DNA of 64,000 nt, from assembly GCF_000711725.1 (NCBI RefSeq), contig NZ_JONP01000003.1, forward strand, positions 186,001 through 250,000, given 5' to 3'. Position 1 is the first letter of the stretch. Each line of letters starts with the position of its first letter. The notes below the pieces were generated by a model. That model did no database searches. It had not been told where the DNA came from and saw nothing but the letters and a program-made list of their open reading frames with translations. Positions 26,236 through 34,796 of this stretch are shown here, in pieces. The translations under genes and the position numbers were made by a program. This stretch comes from Roseomonas aerilata DSM 19363. Lineage in GTDB: Bacteria; Pseudomonadota; Alphaproteobacteria; Acetobacterales; Acetobacteraceae.

Positions 26236-27646
26236 TGATCAGCTCCGCCTTGTTGTGCGCCTGCTCCATGTCCTTCTGCCACTTGTCGGTGGCCTCTGAG
26301 AACTTCTCCGGATTATCGAAGGCGAGCTCCTTCGGCATCTTCTGCTGCAGGTAGTACTCGTCGCGGTAGACGAACATCACGACGTCGGCGTCCTGCTCGA
26401 TCGAGCCGGACTCGCGGAGGTCGGCGAGCTGCGGGCGCTTGTCCTCGCGCTGCTCCACCTGGCGGGAGAGCTGGGAGAGGGCGATGACGGGGACCGAGAG
26501 TTCCTTGGCGATGGCCTTCAGGCCCTGGGTGATCTGGCTGATCTCCTGCACGCGGTTCTCCGGCCGGGTGCCGGCGGCCGGGCGCATCAGCTGGAGGTAG
26601 TCCACGATGATGAGGTTCAGCCCGCGGGTCCGCATCAGGCGGCGGCAGCGGGTGCGCAGCGCCGAGATGGTGATGGCCGGGGTGTCGTCGATGAAGAGGG
26701 GGAGGGTGGCCAGTTCGCGGCTCACCTCTACGAACTTGTCGAAGTCGCGCTGGGCGATGTCGCCGCGGCGGATGCGGTCACCGGAGACGCGGGACTGCTC
26801 GGAGAGAATACGGGTGGCGAGCTGGTCGGCGCTCATCTCGAGGGAGAAGATGGCGACGCCGCCGCGGACGACCGCGTTCGGGTCCTTCTCCTGGGCCTCG
26901 CGAATCACGGCCTGGGCGGCGCCGAAGCCGATCTTCACGGCCAGGGCGGTCTTACCCATGGCGGGGCGGCCGGCGAGGATCAGCAGGTCGGAGGGGTGCA
27001 GGCCGCCGAGCTTCGTGTCCACGTCACGCAAGCCCGTCGACAGGCCCGAGACGCCGCCGGGAGTGGAGAAGGCGCGCTCGGCAAGTTCCACCGCGGCGGT
27101 CAGGGCGCGGTCGAAGGAGACCAGCCCGCCCTCGGAGCTGCCCTCGGTTGCGAGGTCGAAAAGGGCCTGCTCGGCGGCCTCGAGCTGGGACTTGCCGTCA
27201 AGTTCGGGCTCCGCCCCGAAGGCGCGGTTCACCACGACCTCGCCGAGGTCCACAAGCTGGCGGCGGAGGAAGCAGTCGTGGATCACGCGGCCGTACTCGC
27301 CGGCATTGATGATGCCGACCATGGCGGTGAGAAGCTGGGTCAGGTAGGCGGGGCCGCCGACCTCGTCCAGCAGGCCGGAATGCTCGAACTCGGCGCGTAG
27401 CGTGACGACGTCGGCGAGCTGGCCGGCCTCGATCCGGCGCTGGACAGCCTTGTAGATGCGGCCGTGGATGGGGTCGGCGAAGTGCTCGTCGGCCAGGAAC
27501 TCGGAGACGCGCTCATAGGCCTTGTTGTTGGCCAGCAGGGCGCCGAGCAGCGCCTGCTCCGCCTCGATGTTCGAGGGGGGCAGGCGCTGGGACAGGCCCG
27601 GCATTCCGGGGCCGGCCGGCTCGGCGAGGCTGTCGAAGGCGTTCAT
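26126..27646 (-). CDS. dnaB: replicative DNA helicase DnaB
   Basis: 506-aa hexameric replication-fork helicase. N-terminal DnaG-interacting domain (PPSNIEAEQALLGALLANN), linker, then the RecA-type motor with Walker A GRPAMGKTA, the DnaB motif VAIFSLEMSADQLATR, Walker B LNLIIVDYLQLM, and ALSQLSRQVEQR and ELIIAKQRHGPTGTI. Length fits alphaproteobacterial DnaB. It sits between cfa (10 bp upstream) and alr (overlapping), in the usual rpsF-rplI-dnaB-alr neighbourhood. Confidence 0.97.
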   Translation of the reverse strand: MNAFDSLAEPAGPGMPGLSQRLPPSNIEAEQALLGALLANNKAYERVSEFLADEHFADPIHGRIYKAVQRRIEAGQLADVVTLRAEFEHSGLLDEVGGPAYLTQLLTAMVGIINAGEYGRVIHDCFLRRQLVDLGEVVVNRAFGAEPELDGKSQLEAAEQALFDLATEGSSEGGLVSFDRALTAAVELAERAFSTPGGVSGLSTGLRDVDTKLGGLHPSDLLILAGRPAMGKTALAVKIGFGAAQAVIREAQEKDPNAVVRGGVAIFSLEMSADQLATRILSEQSRVSGDRIRRGDIAQRDFDKFVEVSRELATLPLFIDDTPAITISALRTRCRRLMRTRGLNLIIVDYLQLMRPAAGTRPENRVQEISQITQGLKAIAKELSVPVIALSQLSRQVEQREDKRPQLADLRESGSIEQDADVVMFVYRDEYYLQQKMPKELAFDNPEKFSEATDKWQKDMEQAHNKAELIIAKQRHGPTGTIRLFFEGEFTRFGDLDQTHDENDYG

Positions 27647-27656
27647 GAGGGCCAGT

Positions 27657-28943
27657 CTAGCCCTCGGCGCGCTCCACGTCCTCCTTCACCGCGTCGCGGG
27701 GTCCTGTGGACGGCGGTGGATCATGTGGATAAGCCGCGGCGCGCTCGGCATCGACCATGTAGTCCCGCGTCAGCGGCAGGGCGTCCACACGGCGGGTAAG
27801 CTGCATCTGCCAGTTCATGTGGCCCCAGCGGCGGAAGGCGAGTTCCGAGGCGGACAGGTAGAACTCGAACATCCGGCAGAAGCGCTCGTCGTACAGGGCC
27901 TTGATCGCGTTGCGGTTTGCCGCGAAACGCGCCCGCCAGTGGGCGATGGTCATGGCGTAGTGCAGGCGGAGGATCTCGATGTCCGTGATCCACAGGCCGG
28001 CCTTCTCCGCCGAGGGCACCACCTCGGACAGGGCGGGGGAGTAGCCGCCGGGGAAGATGTACTTGGTGAGCCAGGGATTGGTGGTGGCCGGGCCCTCGGA
28101 TTGGCCGATGGCGTGGATGAGGGCCACGCCATCCTCCTTCAGCGCCGATTTCACGGTGCGGAAGAAGGCCGTGTAGTGGTTGATGCCCACGTGCTCGAAC
28201 ATGCCGACGGAGACGACCCGGTCCATCGGGCGCTTCCAGTTCCGGTAGTCCATCAGCTCGAAGCGGACTCGGTCCGAGAGGCCGGCGGCCTCGGCACGGG
28301 CGCGCGACTCGGCGAGCTGCTCCTCCGACAGGGTGAGGCCGGTGACGCGGGCGCCGTGCTCGCGCGCGAGGGTGATGGCGAGGCCGCCCCAGCCGGAGCC
28401 GATGTCCAGCACCTCGAGATCCGGGCGGTCGAGTCGCAGCTTGCTGGCGAGGTGGCGCTTCTTCAGCGCCTGGGCCTCCTCCAGACTCTCCTGCCCGGTC
28501 GGGAAATAGGCGCAGGAATACTGCCGGTCGGCATCGAGGAAGAGGGCGTAAAGCCTGCCGTTGAGATCGTAGTGGTGAGCGACGTTGCGGCGGCTTCGGG
28601 TCGCCGTGTTCAGGTCCAGCAACCGGCGGCCGATCCAGCGGACGCGTTCGCCAAGGCGGATCGCCGGGTGGCTGCCGCCCTGGGAGAGGTTGAGGATGAT
28701 GACGTCGAGCAGGTCATAGATGGTCGAGCCCTCGATGGGCTCGATGCTGCCGTCCATGTAGCCCTCGCCGAAGGCGAGGTTGGGGTTCATCACAAGGCGG
28801 CGGGCGATCGCCTCGTTGGTGAGCGCCATGGCGGCAGTGGGGCCGGGATGCGTGCCGCCGAAGCTTGCCATGCTGCCGTCGGGGCGGCGAAGGCGAAGGG
28901 TGCCGTGGCGGATCAGTCTGGGTAGAATCGAGTCCAGGAGCAA
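27657..28943 (-). CDS. cfa: cyclopropane-fatty-acyl-phospholipid synthase
   Basis: 428-aa SAM-dependent methyltransferase that cyclopropanates unsaturated acyl chains of membrane phospholipids. N-terminal lipid-binding region (NPNLAFGEGYMDGSIEPI), then HYDLNGRLYALFLD, YSCAYF, and SAM site VLDIGSGWGGLAITLA, followed by GMFEHVG and YIFPGGYSP. All match Cfa. It is inserted between rplI and dnaB, with 10 bp to dnaB, and so is probably co-transcribed with the helicase. Cyclopropanation usually rises in stationary or stress conditions, which makes this pairing notable. Confidence 0.94.
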   Translation of the reverse strand: MLLDSILPRLIRHGTLRLRRPDGSMASFGGTHPGPTAAMALTNEAIARRLVMNPNLAFGEGYMDGSIEPIEGSTIYDLLDVIILNLSQGGSHPAIRLGERVRWIGRRLLDLNTATRSRRNVAHHYDLNGRLYALFLDADRQYSCAYFPTGQESLEEAQALKKRHLASKLRLDRPDLEVLDIGSGWGGLAITLAREHGARVTGLTLSEEQLAESRARAEAAGLSDRVRFELMDYRNWKRPMDRVVSVGMFEHVGINHYTAFFRTVKSALKEDGVALIHAIGQSEGPATTNPWLTKYIFPGGYSPALSEVVPSAEKAGLWITDIEILRLHYAMTIAHWRARFAANRNAIKALYDERFCRMFEFYLSASELAFRRWGHMNWQMQLTRRVDALPLTRDYMVDAERAAAYPHDPPPSTGPRDAVKEDVERAEG

Positions 28944-29038
28944 AGGCCAGTCCTCCTGACCGGAAGGCTGTTCCCAAGTGCCGCAGGGTTCAATGAGCGG
29001 GCGTTAGCTTCACGGAAGCGTGATGGGCGAGAATCAGA

Positions 29039-29066
29039 ATGGCCGCCCCCGTGAGGGAGCGGCCAT
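29039..29066 (-). terminator. hairpin after rplI
   Basis: 12-base arms ATGGCCGCTCCC and GGGGGCGGCCAT (minus strand) around a TCAC loop, with one G-T mismatch, placed 27 bp after the rplI stop. The run of T that follows is weak, so it may be a partial terminator separating the ribosomal genes from cfa-dnaB. Confidence 0.6.
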
Positions 29067-29092
29067 CCGTACTTCGCCGAAGGGGCGGAGGC

Positions 29093-29659
29093 TTACTCGC
29101 TCGCGGCGCCCAGCTCGGAGAGCTCGGCGGCCAGCTCGGCCTCGAGGCTGGCCTCCTCGGCCTCCTGCTCGGCCCGCAGGTCCTCGCCGCGGGACTGCTT
29201 GTCGGCTTCCTCGGGCGTGCGGGCGACGTTCACCACCACGGGGATCGAGACCTCCGGGTGCAGGGCGATGCGGACGTTGGTGAGGCCCAGCGTCTTGATC
29301 GGCTGCTCCAGGATGACCTGCTCGCGTGTGATGGTCAGGCCGGCGTCCTTCACCGCGTCCGCGATGTCGCGGCCGGAGACGGAGCCGTAGAGCGCGCCGC
29401 TCTCGCCGGCGGAGCGGATCAGGACGACCTGCAGGCCCTCCATCCGCTCGGCCACGCGCTCGGCCTCCTCGCGCCGCTTGAGGTTCTGGGCCTCGAGCTG
29501 GGCGCGGTCCTGCTCGAACCGCTTGAGGTTGCTCTCGGTCGCGCGGATGGCGCGGCCGGAGGGGAGGAGGAAGTTGCGGGCGTAGCCGGGCTTCACCGTG
29601 ACGGTGTCGCCCATCTGGCCGAGCTTCTCGACCCGCTGCATCAGGATGACGTTGATCAT
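29093..29659 (-). CDS. rplI: 50S ribosomal protein bL9
   Basis: 188-aa ribosomal protein bL9. N-terminal domain [20 protein letters not shown] and [19 protein letters not shown] match the family, followed by the long connecting helix and C-terminal domain ([34 protein letters not shown]). An acidic tail of about 35 residues rich in Glu and Ala extends beyond the E. coli protein, as is common in alphaproteobacteria. Third gene of the rpsF-rpsR-rplI operon. Confidence 0.97.
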   Translation of the reverse strand: MINVILMQRVEKLGQMGDTVTVKPGYARNFLLPSGRAIRATESNLKRFEQDRAQLEAQNLKRREEAERVAERMEGLQVVLIRSAGESGALYGSVSGRDIADAVKDAGLTITREQVILEQPIKTLGLTNVRIALHPEVSIPVVVNVARTPEEADKQSRGEDLRAEQEAEEASLEAELAAELSELGAASE

Positions 29660-29676
29660 AATCTAAGCCCTCCTGA

Positions 29677-29955
29677 TCAGTCGTTGATGACGTAGGGCAG
29701 CAGCGCCAGGAAGCGGGCGCGCTTGATGGCGTTGGCCAGCTCGCGCTGCTTCTTGGCGGAGACCGCCGTGATGCGGGACGGCACGATCTTGCCGCGCTCG
29801 CTCAGGAAGCGGGAGAGCAGGCGCACGTCCTTGTAGTCGATCTTCGGCGCGTTCGGGCCGGAGAAGGGGCAGGACTTGCGGCGGCGGTAGAAGGGCCGGC
29901 GGGCGCCGACGGCCGGGCGGCGCGCGGCGGGGGTCAGGTCGGTCGTGTCGGACAT
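29677..29955 (-). CDS. rpsR: 30S ribosomal protein bS18
   Basis: 92-aa ribosomal protein bS18. Core [41 protein letters not shown] and [20 protein letters not shown] are conserved. An N-terminal extension rich in basic residues precedes it. It lies between rpsF (6 bp) and rplI (17 bp) and binds bS6 in the 30S platform. Confidence 0.97.
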   Translation of the reverse strand: MSDTTDLTPAARRPAVGARRPFYRRRKSCPFSGPNAPKIDYKDVRLLSRFLSERGKIVPSRITAVSAKKQRELANAIKRARFLALLPYVIND

Positions 29956-29961
29956 CTGTTC

Positions 29962-30432
29962 TTACTCCTCGCCGCCATTGCCATCGAGATCGTCGCGGGG
30001 ACGGGCGCGGAACTCCTCGCGGTCGTCGCCGCGCTCACGGCCACGGCCCGAGCCGAAGCGGCCGGCGGGGCGGGGGCCGCGGAAGCCGCGGTCGCGCTCA
30101 CGGTCGTCGCCGCGCTTGGCGAGGATGGCGGAGGGGGCGTCGTCGATCGCCTCGATGCGCAGCGTCATGTGGCGCAGCACGTCCTCGTTGAGGCCGAGCT
30201 GGCGCGTCACTTCCTTCTCGGCGACCGGCGTGCAGTCGAGGCCGAGGAGCATGTAATGCGCCTTGCGGTTCTTCTTGATCTTGTAGGCGAGGCCGCGGAG
30301 GCCCCAGTACTCGCGCTTGCGGACCTCGCCGCCGGTCTCGGCGATGATGCCGGCGACCTGGTCGGCCACGGCCTCGACCTGGGCCTGCGTGAGTTCGTTC
30401 CGCGCGATCAGCACGGTTTCATAAAGCGGCAT
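29962..30432 (-). CDS. rpsF: 30S ribosomal protein bS6
   Basis: 156-aa ribosomal protein bS6. MPLYETVLIARNELTQAQVE, YWGLRGLAYKIKKNRKAHY and VLRHMTLRIEAIDD are family blocks. The C-terminal 55 residues are Arg/Asp/Gly-rich (RGDDRERDRGFRGPRP), a disordered charged tail longer than in E. coli. First gene of the operon, with a promoter and a strong leader hairpin upstream. Confidence 0.96.
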   Translation of the reverse strand: MPLYETVLIARNELTQAQVEAVADQVAGIIAETGGEVRKREYWGLRGLAYKIKKNRKAHYMLLGLDCTPVAEKEVTRQLGLNEDVLRHMTLRIEAIDDAPSAILAKRGDDRERDRGFRGPRPAGRFGSGRGRERGDDREEFRARPRDDLDGNGGEE

Positions 30433-30495
30433 CGGGTTCCCTTCGGATGGCTCAGCCCGGGTTCCCCGCGGGATGCAGGGGACGGAATGGGCATA

Positions 30496-30521
30496 GCCGG
30501 GCGCGATGCCTCGCGCCCGGC
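30496..30521 (-). promoter_or_regulatory. perfect leader hairpin upstream of rpsF
   Basis: Arms GCCGGGCGCG and CGCGCCCGGC form a perfect 10-bp stem with a 6-base loop. It lies just downstream of the predicted start point and 64 bp before rpsF, so it would be at the 5' end of the rpsF mRNA leader. In E. coli the S6:S18 complex binds the rpsF leader, so an autoregulatory role is possible; no T-run follows it. Confidence 0.5.
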
Positions 30522-30533
30522 AGGGTGAGCGGC

Positions 30534-30562
30534 CGTATAGGGGATGGGCGAAGGGGGGGCAA
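30534..30562 (-). promoter_or_regulatory. predicted promoter of rpsF-rpsR-rplI
   Basis: On the minus strand a -35-like TTGCCC, exactly 17 bases, and a -10-like TATACG. It lies about 100 bp upstream of rpsF and faces that operon. Recognised by eye only. Confidence 0.5.
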
Positions 30563-30791
30563 GCGGTTACGTTGGAAGCGGTGATGCAAAGGCCTTGCCA
30601 CAGGTTTGCGGGGCCCAGTAGGTTGGAAAATAGGGTTGCCTGGAGGGTTGAGAACTAAATTTCCTCCGCCCGAAAGTCACGCGGATATGAATGCAGCCTC
30701 CCGGAAGCAGTATCTAACGATTACCCCGGTTTCGGAGACTGATGGGGAGCGCTCCGCAACTTCGGCCCATCCGCCCTCGGGAAGATGCGCC

Positions 30792-31533
30792 ATGGATCGC
30801 GACATGCAGCGGCGTCTCGCCGCGGAGTTCTTCGGCACCTTCTGGCTTGTTTTCGGCGGATGGCGGCAGTGCGGTCTTCGCCGCGGCCTTTCCCGAACTC
30901 GGGATCGGCTTTCTTGGGGTTTCCCTTGCCTTCGGGCTGACCGTTCTCACCATGGCCTATGCGGTCGGGCATATCTCGGGTGGGCACTTCAACCCGGCGG
31001 TGACGGTCGGGCTCTGGTCGGCGGGACGCTGCGCCAACAAGCACGTCCTGCCCTATATCGTGGTCCAGGTGATTGGCGCGGTGCTGGCGGCGGGGCTGCT
31101 CTGGCTGATCGCCTCGGGTAAGCCTGATTGGATGCCGGCCGGCTTCGCTTCGAACGGGTACGGCGCGCTCAGCCCCGGCAAGTACTCGATGGGCGCCTGT
31201 TTCGTGGCCGAGCTGGTGCTCACCTTCTTCTTTCTCATGATCATCATCGGCACGACCTCGAAGGGCACGGCGGCGGGTTTCGCGGGCATTCCCATCGGGC
31301 TGGCCCTGGCCCTGATCCATCTTATTTCCATTCCCGTCACCAATACCTCCGTCAATCCGGCACGCAGCACCGCCCCGGCGCTTTTCAGCGGCGCGGTGTA
31401 TGTCGGGCAGCTCTGGCTCTTCTGGGTGGCACCGATCGCGGGCGCGATGCTCGCCGGGATTCTCGCGAAGATCCTCTACGAGCCGGCGGACATGATCGAG
31501 ACGGTGGTGGTGGAGGAGGCGAAGGCGGCCTGA
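30792..31533 (+). pseudogene. aqpZ: aquaporin Z, split by a one-base insertion
   Basis: Water channel of the MIP family, about 246 aa if repaired. The start [23 protein letters not shown] is in one frame; from about 30862 the sequence continues in another as [20 protein letters not shown]. Removing one G at 30862-30863 restores the expected [14 protein letters not shown]. The rest is intact, with NPA boxes in [12 protein letters not shown] and [12 protein letters not shown] and six helices. Either a sequencing error in a G-rich run or a recent real inactivation. Alone on its strand, with no linked genes. Confidence 0.85.
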
Positions 31534-31667
31534 CGGTGCCGATTGGCAGGCGGCGCCTCTTTCGTGCCCCGTCCGTCGAGGTCCGGCCCTTCGGCCGCCA
31601 TCGCGGGCGTGCAGCCGGAGAGAGGCTTGCTCGTTAAGGTTGAGGCACAACTGAGGATATTGCCTCG

Positions 31668-31934
31668 ATGAACCGTCTCTCGCATCTCGTCCTGGCCGCG
31701 GGCCTCGCCCTTGGCCTCGGCGCGCTCGCTCCCGTCGCCCATGCGGCCCCGGCCGCGGCGGCGCCGATGATCGGGGCCGCGCTCGGCGGCGCGAACACCA
31801 GCCTGCTGGAGGATGTTCGCTACGTGACCCGCTGCCGTCCTGCGGTGGTCTATCGGCGGGACCGGCGGGGGCGGCCGGTGCAGGTGCGCCGCGAGGTGTG
31901 CCGCCGCGTCTGGGTCGCTGGCCGCCGCTTCTGA
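31668..31934 (+). CDS. small secreted basic protein
   Basis: 88-aa protein with a clear Sec signal peptide (LVLAAGLALGLGALAPVAHA) and a short mature part with three Cys and a very Arg-rich C-terminus (YRRDRRGRPVQVRREVCRR). Not recognised. It stands alone, followed by a strong hairpin terminator. Possibly periplasmic. Confidence 0.6.
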   Translation: MNRLSHLVLAAGLALGLGALAPVAHAAPAAAAPMIGAALGGANTSLLEDVRYVTRCRPAVVYRRDRRGRPVQVRREVCRRVWVAGRRF

Positions 31935-31940
31935 TCGCGG

Positions 31941-31964
31941 GCTGGGCAGCGGTGCCCAGCTTCT
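31941..31964 (+). terminator. hairpin terminator after small secreted protein
   Basis: Perfect 8-bp stem GCTGGGCA / TGCCCAGC with a GCGG loop, followed by TTCT, seven bases after the stop codon. Confidence 0.6.
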
Positions 31965-32176
31965 GAGCGCTGCTGGACCGGCGGACCTCTCCTGCTCCGC
32001 TGGCCCAGCTGGAAGGGCCGCGCTCCCGTCCGCCAACAGGGGCGGCGGCTCGGCCCGTTCTACGTTGCGGTCACCGCACGTGGCATGGGCGTTGCTGGCC
32101 CTGAGGCATCGCCCGAGGCCGGGCTGATCCGCCGCGCCCGCCGCGCGCCGGCCGGCCGAGGGTGCGGGGACAGCGC

Positions 32177-33208
32177 ATGATGCCCACTCGCCGGACCTTA
32201 CTGGCCCTTTCCGCCGCGGGGCTCGCGCGGCCGGCCCTGGCGCAGCGCCGGCCGATGGCGGCGGCGACGCAGCTCGGCTGGCTCCGGAACGGCGAGTTCG
32301 CCCCGATCATCGTGGCGGAGGCGAAGGGCTTCTTCGAGGCGGAGGGCATCGCCCACCGGATCATGGATGGCGGGCCGGGGCGGAACCCGATCCCGCTGGT
32401 GGCGGCCGGGCAGGCGCAGTTCGGGCTGGCGACCTCCGGAATGCACCTCATCGCGGCCAAGGTGGCGCGGGATCCGGTGGATGTGACGGCGGTCGGTGCG
32501 CTTTATCAGGAGAGCCCCTCGGCCTATCTCCGCCTCGCCAGCCCCGGTGATCCGGAGCCGACGCCGAAGGATTTCGCCGGGCGTACGGTCGGCGTTCAGG
32601 CGGGGTCCGAATACTTCGTGCGCGCCATGTGCCGGCGGAACGGGGTGGACGAGGGAAGGGTCAAGATCGTCACGGTGCAGGCGAATGCCGAGCCGCTGCT
32701 CGTCGGGCGGGTGGACTTCTTCAGCGGCTGGGTGACGAACCAGGCGTACCAGATCGAGCAGGAGGTCGCGAAGGCGGACGCGCCGGCGGGCATCCGGGGC
32801 AAGACCTGGCAGGCGATCCGGCTCTCTCAGTGGGGGCTGCCCTCCTATGCTGACGTAATCTTCACGGCGACGAAGACGGCACAGGAGAATCCGGAGCTCG
32901 TCGGGGGCTATCTGAAGGCCGTCGGGCGGGCGGTGCGTTTCATCCTGGAGAGCCCGGAGGAGGCGATCGGCATCGTTTCGCGCTTTCCCGGGCAGGTGGA
33001 GAGTGCGGAGCGGCTGGCCTGGCGCTTCCGGGTGCAGAACCCGCTGCACAGTTCCACGGCCACCCAGGCGCACGGGCCGCTCTGGATGGAGCCCTCGGTC
33101 TGGGCGGACATGTCCACCGTGCTGCGGGAGGCGAACGAGATCCCGCGCGACGTGCCACCCGAGGCGATCATGACCACCCGCTTCCTGCCGGGGGCGAGCC
33201 CCGCCTGA
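32177..33208 (+). CDS. NMT1/SsuA-type ABC substrate-binding protein
   Basis: 343-aa periplasmic receptor of the NMT1/THI5-like family, used for sulfonates, nitrate, thiamin precursors, riboflavin and aromatic acids. Signal [22 protein letters not shown] with a twin-arginine-like start. Family blocks [36 protein letters not shown] and [13 protein letters not shown] are present. The ATG after GGGGACAGCGC is preferred to a GTG at 32162. Its stop overlaps the ATG of the ATPase gene, which is then followed by the permease, giving a complete importer operon. Confidence 0.87.
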   Translation: MMPTRRTLLALSAAGLARPALAQRRPMAAATQLGWLRNGEFAPIIVAEAKGFFEAEGIAHRIMDGGPGRNPIPLVAAGQAQFGLATSGMHLIAAKVARDPVDVTAVGALYQESPSAYLRLASPGDPEPTPKDFAGRTVGVQAGSEYFVRAMCRRNGVDEGRVKIVTVQANAEPLLVGRVDFFSGWVTNQAYQIEQEVAKADAPAGIRGKTWQAIRLSQWGLPSYADVIFTATKTAQENPELVGGYLKAVGRAVRFILESPEEAIGIVSRFPGQVESAERLAWRFRVQNPLHSSTATQAHGPLWMEPSVWADMSTVLREANEIPRDVPPEAIMTTRFLPGASPA

Positions 33209-33959
33209 TGGCGGCGCCCGTCCTCATCCGCGGGGTCTCGCGCCGGTTTGGGGACAGCCTGGCGCTGACGCCGGTGAACCTGGAGATCGCGGCGGGGGAG
33301 TTCGTCGCTCTGATCGGCCTTCCGGCTGCGGGAAGACGACCCTGCTGCGGATCGTGGCGGACCTCGAGCAGCCGAGCACGGGCGAGGTGCGGATCGGGGA
33401 GGAAACGGCAGCGGGGGCGCGGCGGAAGCGGATGCTGGGCCTCGTTTCCCAGCGGCCGGCGGTGCTGCCCTGGAAGACGGCGGCGGCCGATGTCGCCTTC
33501 ACCCAGAAGGTGGCGGGGCGCGTGGGCTATCCGTCCGCCGGACTGCTGCGGGAGTTCGGGCTGGCGGGGCACGAGGGCAAGCGGCCGGCGGAGCTGTCGG
33601 GCGGGATGCTGCAGCGGGTGAACATCGCCTCCGCCATCGCGCACGACCCGGCGGTGCTGCTGATGGACGAGCCCTTCTCCGCCCTGGACGAGATGAAGCG
33701 GGAGGAGCTGGGCGGCTGGTTCGACCGCGAGCTGGCGCGGCGGCCGAAGACGGTGCTGTTCGTGACGCACCACATCGACGAGGCTGTGCTGCTGGCGGAC
33801 CGGCTGGTCGTGTTCTCTACGGCCCCGGGGCGGGTGCTGGACGTGGTGCGGGTGCCGGTGCCGCGGCCGCGCGATCCGGGCTTCCGGCGCGATCCGCGCT
33901 TCCTCGAGACGGCGGCGCATGTGCGGCGGCTTCTCTTCGGGGCGGAGGCGGCGGCGTGA
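33208..33959 (+). pseudogene. ABC importer ATPase, frameshifted inside Walker A
   Basis: SsuB/TauB-like ATPase of the importer. The first part, [20 protein letters not shown] to VALIG, is in the frame of 33208. From about 33318 the frame changes and reads [20 protein letters not shown], through [44 protein letters not shown] and [14 protein letters not shown] to a stop at 33959. Adding one C near 33318-33320 restores G-P-S-G-C-G-K-T. As written, the Walker A loop is destroyed and the gene is dead. A missing base in a C-rich run is a common sequencing fault; the rest shows no decay. Confidence 0.87.
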
Positions 33960-34756
33960 GCGGGGCCGAGGCGGTCCGGGTGCCGGCGGAAGCGCAGCGG
34001 GCGGGCGGGCTGCGGGCGCTGGCCGGTTCGCTGCTGCGCGGGCTGCTGCCGGTCGGGTCCATCCTCGGGCTCTGGTATTTCGCGATCCTCACCTCCGGCT
34101 TGCCGGCCTTCGTGATTCCGCGGCCGGAGCGGGTGCTGGAGACGCTGGTGGAGGATCGCGCCTTCATCGCGTTTCACCTGCTCTCCACCCTGGAGGTGGC
34201 GGCGCTGGGGCTGCTCGTGGCCAATGTCGCGGGCGTGGGGCTGGCGGTGCTGTTCGACAGCCTGCCCTTCACACGCCCCCTGCTGATGCCGGCGGCCATC
34301 ACGCTGCGCAACGTGCCCTACGTCGCGTTGGTGAGCGTGCTGATGCTGGCGATTGGGGACACCACGGGCTCCAAAGTGGCGGTGGTGGCGTTGTCCGGCT
34401 TCTTTCCGGTGCTGGTGAACACGATGCAGGGGCTGCGGGCAGCGGATTCGGTGCTGCTGGACCGCATGCGGATCCTGAATGCGGGCTGGTGGGAGATCTT
34501 TCGCCTCGTGCGGCTGCCCTTCGCGGTGCCGTCGATCGTGGCGGCGCAGCAGATCGCGGGGACTTCCTCCATCATCGTGGCCATCAGCGCGGAATGGATG
34601 ATTTCCTCCGAGGGGCTGGGCTACGTGATCAACCGGGCGATGCAGACCTATCGTGGCGACCAGGTCTATGCCGTGGCGCTGATCGCGACCGGGCTGTCGC
34701 TAGTGGTTTACGCCCTGGTGCAGCGGCTGGGGCGGTGGTTCGACTGGCGGCGCTGA
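33956..34756 (+). CDS. ABC importer permease (SsuC/TauC type)
   Basis: 266-aa inner-membrane permease of the binding-protein-dependent family, with about six helices ([17 protein letters not shown] and others) and the EAA loop [26 protein letters not shown] start overlapping the ATPase stop. With the receptor and ATPase it forms an importer for an unidentified small molecule; a 2-oxoglutarate oxygenase follows 40 bp downstream. Confidence 0.88.
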   Translation: MSGAEAVRVPAEAQRAGGLRALAGSLLRGLLPVGSILGLWYFAILTSGLPAFVIPRPERVLETLVEDRAFIAFHLLSTLEVAALGLLVANVAGVGLAVLFDSLPFTRPLLMPAAITLRNVPYVALVSVLMLAIGDTTGSKVAVVALSGFFPVLVNTMQGLRAADSVLLDRMRILNAGWWEIFRLVRLPFAVPSIVAAQQIAGTSSIIVAISAEWMISSEGLGYVINRAMQTYRGDQVYAVALIATGLSLVVYALVQRLGRWFDWRR

Positions 34757-34796
34757 TCCCCGGCCAGGGGACGGCCACCATGCAGGGAGAAGGGTG

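Larger units (their letters stand above)
30433..30791. other. divergent intergenic region rpsF / aqpZ
   Basis: About 360 bp without a gene. The rpsF side carries the promoter and hairpin listed separately. The aqpZ side, from about 30600, is less G+C-rich and presumably holds the aquaporin promoter, but I see no clear boxes. Confidence 0.5.
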
